From Pomacea canaliculata (lineage: Eukaryota; Mollusca; Gastropoda; Architaenioglossa; Ampullariidae), in contig NC_037601.1 of assembly GCF_003073045.1 (NCBI RefSeq), positions 22,418,150-22,482,149 on the forward strand: a stretch of DNA of 64,000 nucleotides, given 5' to 3'. The translations under genes and the position numbers were made by a program. Numbering within the stretch: the first letter of the stretch is position 1; every line of letters begins with the position of its first letter. Below the pieces are notes generated by a model. That model saw only the letters and a program-made list of their open reading frames with translations. It did no database searches and had not been told where the DNA came from. Shown here piece after piece: positions 39,001-51,527 of the stretch.

Positions 39001-40375
39001 GGCAGCATCTGTCGACAGGAGAACTGTACAGTCTACCAGATATATCTTTCTACAATAAAATAAAAGTCTAAACTAAACAATATCCACATGTCATAAAGTC
39101 GTAAACAATTTATCACACAAAAATACTTAGTGGTCAAAGATGTTAAAACAATGCTCTCCTGCCTGTTGGCCTTACATTAAGTAAATAAAATAAATAAAAA
39201 TAAAGAAGAAATGGAAAATGGTGTTTGCAAGTTCACCACAGCAACTACTACACAGACCTGGTCCGGCTTGGAGATGTCCCCATGTTTGAGAGGGTCACAA
39301 CCCTCGTAATAAGCGTACATCACGAGCCCCACTATCATAGTCATGGCCAGAAAAATCTCGGTAATCGGCAGATGCAAGAGGATAGTCCTGAAAACACACA
39401 AACAAAGCATAAACACGTGATCAGCAGGTGTAAACAAGATAGCTGTCAAATGTCAAATGTCAACACTCTCTCTCACAGCCCACATCTTAAATGTCATCAA
39501 CAGATATTTTCTGTCAAACATTGAATTGTTTTCTTTCACAAAGATGGAGTTTCTCTGAGAAATAAGAAACGAGAATGTGTGTGCGCGCGCAAAGTATGTA
39601 AGGTGCAACAACAGATTAAATATTGATAATAAATTCTTTACAAGACACTGGAATATATGAACGACTACATGATTACAGATGACCCAACTGCTATGTTACT
39701 TCAGTGAAAAGTAACGGTTGTATAGCAGGCGCTGTACCCGTAGAAGAAAGAGCTAACACTGAAGTTAAAGTTAGCAATAGCTTACACTAAAGTTGGAGTT
39801 AGTGCTAGTACTAACCCTGGCTAATACTTAGCGTGTTAATGAAATCAAGTTGAAGCCACGGAGGAGGACAGGTACCTACATCCGGGCTCTGGTGAGGGAG
39901 CGGACGCTGAGGTAGCGCTGCAGCAGCGCCTGGTTGCCGGCGTACAGCGTGAGTGCCGTGCAGCAGCCGCCCACCACGAGAGTCCAGAAGGTATGGCGCT
40001 GGAAGGGGTCGGGGTCCAGGCTGGAGGAGAGAGAGATGGACACTGTCATTGCCAGCAGCTTGTGTGTGTGGTGGGGGAGTTTCCTTTACCCTCTCTCTCT
40101 CTCACACACACCCTCCCCTCCCCATAATAAATGGTGTACATGATCAAAGCAAGACACGTGTGGACTGCAGTGTGTGTTTGTTGTCACTTGCTCTAATTTC
40201 CATGTGAAACGACCGCCACGTTTGGCTTTCTCCATGACAACGCTCCAGCCGCCTGTGATGTCCACTCCTCGGATGATAACCGCCAACAGTCCAGCCAGGA
40301 TGATCAGAGTCTGGAAAGCATCCGTCCACACCACGGCCTTGATTCCTCCCTGCACACACACACACACACACACGT

Positions 40376-40432
<57 letters not shown>

Positions 40433-42265
40433 TACAAACATACACACGCGCGCACACACACATACACCGCATACAATGCATGCACGCGCAGAGAGAGAGA
40501 GAGAGTCACACAAACAGAAGCAAACTACCGACACATGTAAGTTATTTCTATTTTCTTTAACTTATTTTTTTTAATGATACTTCGTAAGTTTTCTTATTAA
40601 GCAATTAAAATATTGTACATGAACTGTCATAACACGAATATCACAGTTTCTTCACATTTACTTCAAATGTGTGTTTGTGTGTGTGTGTGAGAGAGAAAGA
40701 GATTAGGGAGAAGTGAACTAAGTGAATGAACAAGTACTCACGAAGGCTGTGTACAGTGTACAAACAAGTCCCGAAGCTAGGATGGATATTTCCATGGATA
40801 GATGTGTCACTACCAACAAATATAAACACTGCATTAACAATATTCACACTGTGCTGCTCAGAACTCCAGGTACTTATGTTTTAAGAAACTTCGGAATAAA
40901 ATGAGTCTTGGTACATTTAAACATGTGACACAAACAAGCAACTGCTTGTCAACACAAAGAAGATCGAGCTAATGAGGAGAGACATTTATAATAACTGAGA
41001 GGCTATAAAAATAAATCTTTTACATTTCATTCCTTCATTAAAATGTTTTATGTGTTACAAAACATCTTACCTTGACTGAGTGCTAGTGCCGGGGCATAGG
41101 TAGCAACTGCCATGTACAGAATCTGCCAAATGGCAATGACAATGTTTAGTGTCAGTCTGTCCTTTGTTTACTTTAGTTGGTTTCTAATCATTAAGTAAAC
41201 TCTGGGTTTGGGGTTATTTCAAATGCAAAAAGTTGTACAAATATTATCATTCACCTCTAGTATCATACATGCAGCATAGTGAGAAATTATAGAACAAATA
41301 AATAAGCAGCCGGGCCGACAATAAAGTAAAATTCAGAATATGATAGGTAACTGGAAAAGCACCACAAACGATTTACCATTTCAATGGTGAAGGTCAGAGA
41401 CCCCATCACGCGCACCACCCTGTTGAAGCGGAGCTCCAGGTACTGAAACAGGTGAGAGTGGTTCACCCGTCAGTTACTACTGTCACACCACCTCCCTCTG
41501 TCACTCCAGTCATGAGTAAACTTTCACACAGACGGGCATGCAGTGTATTCTACTGATGGAGGCCAAGATCAGTTCTAGATAAAAACTATTAATTTCTTAT
41601 GCCATGTCAGTCATTATTAGAGTCATTTATGTACACACAAAATTGTTTAGATACTCTCCAATCAAATGTAATTTGATTTTCATTTGAAATCGTCTCGAAC
41701 AAAAAAGAAGTATATTACCAAAGTATGCAATGTATATTTTACAGACCAAACAAACACAAATTATGTGAGTGGTAAGCAGATTGTGTACACTATCAGACGA
41801 CTCATTTGCTCTGCTGTTTTCCTGTTAATGTTTGTTAAAATAAGCCTGCGTTTTAAACTTTGGCCATTATTACTTGTTTTCACCCTGTGGCCATGCCTGT
41901 CATCACATTTAGCTGACCTGGTAGGCGCTGGTGAGTTCCAGGCTGTAGAAGACTGGCATGAAGAGGAGGCAGGTGAGCAGCTGTGCGGGGATGTAGCCCA
42001 GCCCCACCAGCCAGTACTCGGTGCTGTTTAAATACGCCTCCGACGGCGTCCCCAGGATGAAAATGGCCGACATGAAGCTGGCCGCCAGCGACAACGTCAC
42101 CGGAATCAACGGCAACTTCCGGTTGCCTGTCAGCAGCTCCTGGGCTGTAGCTCGCCTGTGCTTGATGGCAGCGTACAGACCTATGATGCCCGAGATGACG
42201 ATGACGGCGATGAATATCAAATAATCCGCCCAGTGGAATCGAAGGTCGCCCTGTACAGAAGCCAT
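36088..42265 (-). CDS. SLC5-family Na+-coupled solute transporter, SMCT/SMVT branch, copy 2 (14 exons)
   Basis: Coding exons in transcript order: 41918-42265, 41377-41442, 41071-41122, 40742-40809, 40192-40349, 39880-40020, 39258-39387, 38920-39008, 38498-38625, 38081-38238, 37644-37870, 36690-36790, 36384-36460, 36088-36204. They give 619 residues. Exons 1-12 match copy 1 exactly in length and phase and most residues agree, so the pair is a tandem duplication. Conserved marks include [55 protein letters not shown] and [18 protein letters not shown]. Exon 5 requires a GC donor (GA|GCAAGT) to stay in frame with exon 6. Unlike copy 1, exon 13 splices at AAG|GTATAA to an extra 38-residue hydrophilic exon ending SYHAI. 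Probable role: Na+-coupled monocarboxylate or vitamin uptake at the plasma membrane. The differing cytoplasmic C-terminus may alter trafficking. Confidence 0.9.
36900..37340. repeat. Minisatellite in SLC5 copy-2 intron 11
   Basis: About a dozen tandem units of roughly 35 bases built on TACTTACTGTCCTCATTATC followed by TCACATTATAACC or a TCAAACTACAATCGACC variant. Two unit types partly alternate (one with GTCCTCATTATC, one with GTGTTTACTATC), which suggests a higher-order repeat. It lies wholly between exons 12 and 11 and contains many GT and AG dinucleotides. Confidence 0.85.
40351..40468. repeat. Long (CA)n microsatellite abutting the exon-5 acceptor of SLC5 copy 2
   Basis: A nearly uninterrupted CA tract, (UG)n in the transcript, starts immediately upstream of the exon-5 acceptor (exon ends at 40349 on +). 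The usual pyrimidine tract is thus replaced by UG repeats. It also creates spurious Cys/Val or His/Thr open frames on the two strands. Confidence 0.9.
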
Positions 42266-45200
42266 TGTTCCTGTGGGACAAAAAAGTAAAGTGTGGCCAC
42301 GAGCTGAAAGTCACTCAGACATCTTCCGGACACCGGCTGCTGGCTGAATATCAACAGAGGACGACAGCCCGTGCTTTCCGACTGATTGTAAGGTTGTTTG
42401 AAACAGTCGGGTGGCTCCTACGACACATGTACCCGAGTCATGCAAGATCCTAGTAACAACAACACACCCGCTACATGTGCTACCCTGATAAGAAGGCCGG
42501 GGCATGACCAGTATATATTGACACGGACAATGACACCGCCGCTGTTCTGCTCTAAACCTGGACTCATGCTGGTGTGAGAGTGATTTGTGATGTAGCTTGA
42601 GGTGTCGGTCACGTGACATACATATCTGTTGTTATTGTGTGTGTGTGAGAGAGAGAGTTTCTATCTATAAACTAAGCTTCACTTGTGTAAAGGTCGTGTA
42701 TGTAGGTTCTGTCGCGCAATGGATGACTTTTGACATAAGCGTTCGCCCACACCTCATTACAACAATCACTCAGTAAATACCTCAATATGAATTAAATAAT
42801 GTAATTAAACAATACATATATATACACACAACAATACCATACATTTAGGTTAACGCGTAATTCATACAAACTTCGCTCTCTGTCTGTCATGTTCACACAG
42901 GTACACAATGGTCTTACACTAATCACAGTTCACCATCAACAGTCCAGTGTTCACAAACCACTACTTCACGTTTACCAATAATGTAACTCGTGCTGGTGTA
43001 GACTTCTAGTACACTATAACTTCGCTAAGTGCCGCGGACACTTCCCTACCTCTCTTCAGTACACACCCTCCGATACCAGCTTGCCACCCAGAAAAGTGAA
43101 CTTTCTCTCACTGTACGAGAGTGGCTCGTCTCATCCTTTCTGTGGGGCGGATGTGGTCACCCTTTGACCCTGGCGGAAGCTAGTATATGTAATACAGACA
43201 TCAAAGAGGGGCGGTGGTTGCCCCGGGGCGATACCCGGCTTTGAGGACAAAAAGGTGTACGAATGCTGATCTCCCCTGGGAATCGCGGCCGCCCACGTCA
43301 CGGGTGGCGTTTGTTTTTGTTGCCACCGACTGGACACGGGTACTAATGAGGGAGCTAGACGATGTGGCCCAGTGGCCGGCCTTGAAAAGGGAGTTCACGG
43401 TTGATGGGCCCTATTCTAATTAACTCTAATCAAGCATTGTTAAAAGTAGAAAAAACATTTTCTACATTTTGTCAAGCAAAGGCAAGGTATGCCTAGAATG
43501 AAAAAAAAACAAACAACAAGACCGTTATGATCTGCACTGTACACCGTAGGACAAAGAGACATTATTCTAAAAGAGAGAGAGAAAAAAAATCAACCGACAA
43601 ACTCATGTCGTTCCGCTCGACTGTCAGTCTACATTCATTTCTCTGTAAACAACGCTGCCCCATCTCCTCAATGTTTCCTCTGTATACTTTTATGTTATTT
43701 GTTTGCTGGTCACTTATGTTAGGTCTTTCGTGTGCAACTCATGTCCACTTAGGAAAATGTTGTTTACATGTGTATATATATATATAGTCAACATACCAAA
43801 ACGTACATTATTTTTGGGTTTCAGTACAGTTATTTATGGATATATATATATGTAAATTTTTCTACTTACTGCGACCAGTTAGCATGGAGTTCCGCTCAAG
43901 AAAAAGGAAAGACGCCAGAACTATGCAGGGTCGGATACCACGGTGTGTAGCATGATGTCAGACACAACAATGACACAGTGACAAGACCAGTCTACTGTAG
44001 TCTACAATATGTAGGTTGTGCGCCCCTCTCGCCCTAACGGTGTCGTGACCTTTTCCGGGTCACAACTTTCGTCTTGGCCACAAGATGATAACCCAGGCCT
44101 CACTGTCGCCTGTAGACTGAGGTCGACCTGGACATCCAGCACATTGTCCTCAGGTTTCTATCTGTGTCTGAACCCTAGGGGCTAGCTAGGACCACAGACC
44201 TTCAGAGCTGTCGGCGTCGTGACTAGTGCTGAGTGAGAGCATTCGTCTTGCTCACAAAATGTTAATGTCCTCCTACAGAGTCGCTTGTAGTGTTTATAGG
44301 GCGAAGTATTCTTAAGGTAAACGTCACGTTTGTATCATGCTTCAGCTTTGTCTGATTTTCAGGACCACAGACATCAACCTTTAATCACTATATAGATGAG
44401 TATGTAATAACCTATAGGTAGTTATATTGGCGAGCTTCACACAAATTACTGTAAAATCTACATTGAAGCCTTACCGTGGATCCCTGCAGGTCACGAGGCT
44501 GGGTCGACTAGGCAGAGTTCGCCGCTCCACACGGGTATCGAACCGATGCGTCATAGGGGGTGGGGAAGAAGAGGTGGGACCCCTAGAGGGTCAAGACAAA
44601 AAGCAAACACGTGCACAATACGCAGGCCCAGTGTCCATATGGTCGTCGCAGGCAGACTGCTGTTTGCTGTTGTTTTTTGGGGAGTTGGGGGTTGGGGGGT
44701 TGATAACAAGTAGCAATGTGTTGGACTTATTTTTCTAATGATGTCAGACTGAAGAAGGTGTGTAGTGGAAGTTACTACAGCAATTCCCCTAATGACATTA
44801 TCAAACAACACATATACAATTATTGATTAACTCCTGCTAGTATTTGGTTGTCTCCTCAAGCCTCAAAGACAGACTTGCAGCCAGCATTTCATGCTTCCTC
44901 TGTCTTCACTCATGCCCTCCATTCTTTTATAGGTGCAAGTGGTGTGTAAAATGTACTGTCACTGAGTACAACATTCAATATCCTTGACACTGCTGCTCAC
45001 TAACTACAACCAATTAACCTTTGCTACATGTACTGGCCTTGACACTGCCTAGGTGTGGCGGCCTTGACATTGCTCCAAGACGGGATCAAAGAGCAGCTCG
45101 GCTTTGTAACAACGAGTGTGAGACTGCCACGTGTCTACCTGCTCATGACAGCTCATGGTTGTGTTGATACCTCACTGCCATCCCAGCGAACAGAACCTGA

Positions 45201-46362
45201 AGACACCCGATCGACGTACTGACGTTTACCCACAGCTGCCATCAAAAGTAATGACTGAAGGGACAGCACTCTGTTTATCAACGACGGGTTTGTTGTCGTG
45301 GTGCAGTCCCCTTGCTGATAATTTATGACTAAATGTCGTAAGTGCTGAAATTTTCATACAAAACTACTCAAAATCATTAAATATCGTTATTCGCTCCAAG
45401 TTGAGCCTACAATTGCAAGCGAGGGGCTAAATATAAGAGCATATAACACTGTCTTTACATTTATTCTATTATATTTCCATCAGCGCAATCACTCCATTAT
45501 CACAGAATAGCGTGTGTACACGTGTGTGTAAATGACAGAGAGAGGGAAGGAGGTTGAATTAAGAGACTAATTATTCCTATTTATCATTAGTCTTACTCTT
45601 AACACGACCTACTTGCAGGCAAACAAAGGAATTCCAGTCCAGCACACAAATCATGAAAAGAAACACCAATACTCACAAGAATCTTTAAATCTGATTTATT
45701 CTGCCGTTAACACCTTTGTACTTATTCGGATGATTGAGAAGTAACCTGTAGTTAGATAAAGGGAAGCAGCTCGGTCTTTACAGAACTAGAATGACATTTA
45801 TCTGTTTTTAGTATTTATGCAATATCTTTTCCTCCCACAGATCTTACCAAAAAGTATCCTTTGTGAAAGATGGGAGCATTAAAAAGTTTTAAAGCTTAAT
45901 TTCAAGGGACGCAATTTGTAAGATTATCAACAGTGTGGATGCAGCGCATTTATATTCTTACTGTTGTCTTGGAATAAACTTTTGCTTACTTCTAAGTGTG
46001 CCATCTGATTTATTCTTTCGCTTTGTCCCTGTAATAAAGCATCTTATGACCTGTTCTTGTGTTAATCAAGTCACAGCGCGAGTGAAATGGTTACTGGTCT
46101 TGTGATCACGTGTCCTTACAAAACTTTGGGGAAATAAAACAGATTACATGGGGATGACAATGAAATACTGGTCTTGTGATCACGAGTCCTTTCGGAACTT
46201 TGGGGAAATAAATTCGAGATTACTTGGGGATGACAATGAAAGGCATCAATTTGTACACATTAAAAAAATAAACTGTTGCTTTGTGAATGATTGAATCATC
46301 GATAATAGAAATGAAATCATGAAGACATCATCAATACTTCAAGTGTTGGAACAAGTTAATGA
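42266..46362. other. Intergenic spacer between SLC5 copy 2 and the lower secreted-protein gene
   Basis: About 4 kb with no supportable exon. It includes the SLC5 copy-2 5' flank and the 3' side of the secreted gene. Partial tRNA-like box sequences occur at 43365-43375 and 44535-44545 but do not make a tRNA or a convincing SINE. A 74-base duplication lies at 46092-46240. An AATAAA on the minus strand near 46011-46016 is a possible polyadenylation signal for the secreted gene. Confidence 0.5.
46092..46240. repeat. Two-unit 74-base tandem duplication
   Basis: Each unit contains TACTGGTCTTGTGATCACG, then AACTTTGGGGAAATAAA, then GGGGATGACAATGAAA, with a few substitutions between copies. It lies about 120 bases beyond the stop codon of the lower secreted-protein gene and so may sit in its 3'UTR. 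Confidence 0.8.
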
Positions 46363-49300
46363 TTACGCCTTTGGCTTAAAAGGTGGTCGAGGGATGTCTT
46401 CAGGTTGCTGCTTTTCTTGTCCGTCTCCTTCCTGTTCTGACGAAGTGGAGGCTGGGGGCATGGTCTGCGATGTGACTCTGAGGACAACTGTAAAGGTCAC
46501 TTGGCTTTAGGCATGTAGAAGACACAAAGTTTCACTAAAAAGATGCAATGTGCTTTGATATTTGATGTACATTTTACATGCTTGTCCTCTAGGGAAAGAA
46601 GGGAGATAAACATACAACACCCCTCCCAGTCTGATTATTTCCCTTTATCTATAAAAGCGAGAAAACAGAAAATGTGCGGGAGAAGTGGACAGAGGAGTAA
46701 AGCATAGACAACTGTCTTCATATTTATGTAATTTCAAAGACAGGTTGTAATAACTGTGTGCTTGTGCACTCGTGATCATGACAGCGTTCGTGCGCGTGTT
46801 TCAAGTTATGGAAGCTGGCAAGGGCGATGAATGATGAAGATACTAGAAGTGCACCGATCGTCATACAACAAGCACAAGATATGCTAACAGGTAGAAAAGC
46901 AGCAAACGCTTTCATTGACAGCTATGAAGAGGTCAGCAACATCACAGTACCAGAAGAAAAGAAACAGCAAGTTCATGAAGAAAGAAGAAAATTCAGCCAG
47001 CGAAAACACCAGGAAGACTATATGAACAAACCATTCAACATGAAAGAGTTTGAAGAAGCAGTCAAGACCCTAAGTCAGAAGAAATCCCCTGGACCAGATA
47101 AGGTCACCAATGAAATGCTGCAACACCTGGGCCCACGAGCCAAGACCAAACTCCTCGACCTCTTCAACAACAGCTGGAACAGCGGCCATGTCCCACAAAT
47201 CTGGCGAGAGGCAGACATGGTGCCCGTCCACAAGAAAGGCAAAGACCGAGCGAAGGTGGACAGTTACAGACCCATAAGCCTCACCAGTTGCGTGGGCAAG
47301 TTAATGGAGCGCCTCATCAACACCAGATTATCATGGCACTTGGAAAAGAACAACATCCTTACACCAGAACAAGCAGGCTTCAGACAACATCGCTCAACTG
47401 AAGACCAGGTTGCATACATCGCCCAGAAGATCGAAGATGGTTACCAGGACAAGAAGCACACGCTGACGGTGTGGATAGACATGGAAAAGGCCTTCGACAA
47501 GGTCTGGAAAGATGGACTGAGGTTGAAACTCCAGAAGTGTGGCGTAACCGGCTGTATGTACCAGTGGATCTCTCAATACCTGAAAAATAGGAAGGCCAGA
47601 GTCCACGTTGGTGGAACATACAGCCGAAAGAAGACGCTGAGAGAAGGAGTTCCTCAAGGGGGAGTACTCAGTCCTACCCTGTTCCTTGTCTTCATAAACG
47701 ACATCATCAAGGACCTCTCCCGAAATGTCCAAGGAGCCATCTATGCAGAGGACCTGGTCCTTTGGTGCACAGAAGAACACCTGACAACTGCCAACTACCG
47801 ACTCCAAGAGGCGCTAAATGTCCTGCAGGACTGGACGAAAAGGTGGCTTGTCAAAGTCAACCCCAAAAAGACCACCTACACTATCTTTAGTCTGTCCACT
47901 AGGGAACAGAAGGCCACTCTGAAGTTCGATGGACAGATTCTCCCACTGGAGGACAACCCTACCTACCTTGGGGTAACCTTCGATAAGAGACTTACATGGA
48001 AGCCTCAGACCAAGAAGGTCGAAGCCAGAGCCAAGGTGCGACTTGCAATTATGAAGAAGTTGGCTGGCACGAACTGGGGCGCGGATGACAGAATCCTCAA
48101 GAAGCTGTACACCGGAAGGGTCAGACCAGTCCTAGAGTATGGCATGACAGCATGGGGCACAGCAGCAAAATCCAACTTTGAGAAGTCAGCAAGGTTCAGA
48201 ACCAAGCAGCCAGACTCATCACTGGAGCCATGAGGTCTACGCCCATACAAGAACTGGAGACAATCACAGGGTTGGAATCACTTGAGGACCGACGTGACAC
48301 AAAGATGCTCGTCCAAGCCGCCAAGTTCAAGAGACTTCCAAATCACCCCATGAGAAACAGACTGGCTCAGCCGACGAAGGGAAGGTTGAAAAGGGGAAGT
48401 TTCATCCACCAGGCTAGGATCCTTGAACGAAAACACCGAGACATCTTGGAACACGACCTCAGAGAGATCCCCCTGTGCCGGACAAACCCAGCATGGAATG
48501 AAACTGCTTTCCCCCTGATTCACTGCAGCATCCCTGGTGTCAGCAAGAAAGACTCCCTAGACGCTGTGAAGAAGCCCTGTACTATGGAGTATATCCACAA
48601 CAACTTCCCACAAGATCAATGGACTCACGTGTTCACTGACGGGTCAGCTGAACAAGCCGTGAGGAATGGTGGCGCCGGAATTTACATCCGGTACCCAGGA
48701 GGAAGAGAAGACCGTCTTTCTCTCGCAACCGGCCTCTACTCCACCAACTTCAAGGCTGAAGCAGTTGCCATTCAGACCGGTGCCACCACGTTGAAAACAG
48801 TCCAGACACCTCCAACAACGTCGTCTTCTTTACGGACGCACTGTCTGTCCTGCAGGCCTTACAGACTGCCAGAGACAAGAAACTGAACGACCTGTCCACT
48901 GCTCTCTCCTCCTTATGCGGAGACTGCACAGTCGTCTTACAGTGGATTCCCTCCCACTGTGGGATTTTTGGCAACGAAGCCGCAGACACTCTTGCCAAGG
49001 AAGGATCCAAAAAGAGCAGCAAGACAGGTCCACCACCTACAGCGAAGTCAAATCCATCATCAAGGCCAAACAGCACAACAAGTGGCTGCAGCAGCACCCA
49101 CGTTTCAACCGAAACGACCCATACTACCTGCTTACAAGAGCTGAGCAGGTCATTATTTTCAGGCTGAGGACAGGCCACAACCGTCTCAATCACCACCTTT
49201 ACATCAAGCTCCGGATCGGCCAGACAGACCAGTGCCCGTGCCAGACAGGCAGTCAGACAACAGCACATCTACTGCAAGAATGTCCTATGCACGAAGAACT

Positions 49301-51476
49301 CAGGCACCGCATTTGGAGTGATGAGACGCCAGTATTGAGGAAGCTACACGGCAGCCTGGAGGACGTGCGGCGCACAGCATCATTTGTGCAGGAGGCAGGC
49401 GTGTCCATTTGAGTGATCGACGAAGAAGAAGAAGAAGTTTGGAAAACGTGGCAACAACTCTGCAGGGTGAAATAATAAATAGTTCAAATAGTGGCAAGAT
49501 CAATACACTAAGAATATTGAACACGATATTGAAGTAATTTTTAAGTATGTATTCTTATAACAAGATACCAACCTCCAGCTTGCCCATCTGCTCAGGGGTA
49601 AAGGTCATGCCAAAGAGCGAGGGGATGGCGGTGCTCTGCAGCTGCAGGAGGAGAGGGATCTGCCAGTTCCTACAGGCCGCCATGTTGCTGCGGTACACGT
49701 CTATGAAGCACGTGAAGACGCGGTCGAAAAATCTGAACACAAGACATTACTTCTTAGAGGCTGTCAGTCCTATGTCTGCTTTGATCCACGGGTTATGAAC
49801 ACAAAGTCATCTATACACGGAAAAACACGTTCATAGGAGAAATACTATTTTAAAGAATGCTGCAACAAGTTTAATGAATTTATGGCTGAAGGGAATAAGT
49901 CTCCTTAATTACAACCTTTTTGGAAGCACCACACTCATTTCGCAAGCAGGAACTCCTTGACCAGCACCAAAATATGTAAAAACTTCAACAAAATCGAAGC
50001 ATAAATATCAAAGCTTAACATAAGGTCTACCCATAAGACGCAAACAAAGTTTCAACATAAAAATAGTGGACAGTGGTCAGTCAGACAACAAACTCTCACA
50101 TGTTGTTGGCGACAATGAACTTGTCGACTGTCAGCAGCTGCAGCTTGGCATTCTCGCGCTCCATCATGTCGACTCCGTTTTCCAAGCATTCATTGGTAGC
50201 ATCATCCAGTTGCTCAGAGAAGCAGCCAGAATCCGCCCGCACCGGCAGCAGGAAGTTCAGAACGTCTGCAACGACAAAAGGTCAAGGCTGACCAAACGTT
50301 CTCCTCGCAACTAAAATCCATGTTTCTATTCATTCCTCCACTCAGCCAGACGCCCAATCATGCATGTCAGACTATGATGCTGATGCCTGACTAAACTTCG
50401 CTCACGATCTACTGTCCAAAATCACTCTTCGGAGTTCTGAGGTTTGCTAGAATGTCCTAAGTCAAAAATAAATGACATGACGACTTTTAGGAAAGCCTGG
50501 AATCGAACAGCTACTGCCTGGCATCTCTGTTCGCAGTCTTGACGGCACAACGCATGCGCAATTCTCGCCTTTTCTCGTGGATTTCTACTCCGCTGGTCGG
50601 TTGGTTACCTTCACCATCTAAGCGGCTCATGAATCGGGATTTATCTGTCTAGTGAAGATTGCCATCTAGCCCCCCAGCCAAGCCAGGGAAATGTACGATT
50701 GCAATGAATACGAGCCCTCGCCTCCTCGATCAGTGGAGATTCATTAACCAAGAAACCTACGCTTCTTGAACTCCCCGTTGACTTGGATCCCGTCGCAGGC
50801 TCCACCAGAATGGTCAGCGATGGTCATCAGCCTGTCCTTGTCGTCGCAGCGGTTAATCGCGCCTTCAAAGCAGGAGAGCGCTGCCGGCTTCACCACCCTG
50901 TCACACACGGCATAATGTGGATGAAAACCCTTGAAAAAAAAGTATGTTTCTATCGCTGAATATCTTAGAGAAGGAATCCAATATTGATGTTAGACTTTGT
51001 GGAGGAGAAGATGTGATGATGAATATGTTTGCGGTCCATGAACCGTAATCAACGCTTGAATAACAAATCTCACTGGTGCTAACTGATAAGGACGTCTGCA
51101 AACATCTGCACGTTCCATTTTACATGAGAAGTAGTCTCCTTCAAATATCTCCAGTATTATCAGTATCTCAAAATGTTATTAGAAGGCGAGACATCGCTAA
51201 TAACTAAAGATGAGGGTTCGTGTTAGGACTATCTTACTGGCAGACGTGGCGAGCGTAGTCCTCCATCATGCAGCCATCCACGACTGATGTCACCTGCTGC
51301 AGCGGCAGGTACGGCAGGTTGAAGCGCTGCTCCTCGAAACAATGGCGGTAGGCGTCTGACAGCCACATGCCGCGCTTACAGTAGTCAGGCTCTGAGACAC
51401 AACACATACAGTACTCTCAGATAGAACACACATAATATTCAGGCTGTAACACACACAGACTGACACACACACTGAC

Positions 51477-51527
<51 letters not shown>

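Noticed and set aside
40174..40560. Overlapping long open frames over the (CA)n tract
   Set aside because: They are the translation of a dinucleotide repeat (His/Thr or Cys/Val) and overlap the true exon 5 of SLC5 copy 2.
43358..43410. tRNA-Ser-like start with a box A match (TGGCCCAGTGG, 43365-43375)
   Set aside because: No anticodon stem or proper box B follows at the right distance and the acceptor stem does not close; a SINE relic is possible but unproven.
44535..44545. Box B-like GGTTCGATACC on the minus strand
   Set aside because: No box A lies about 40 bases upstream and no cloverleaf can be folded by eye.
48750..49268. A 172-codon open frame on the minus strand
   Set aside because: It is the reverse of the LINE RNase H region, which has clear motifs on the + strand.
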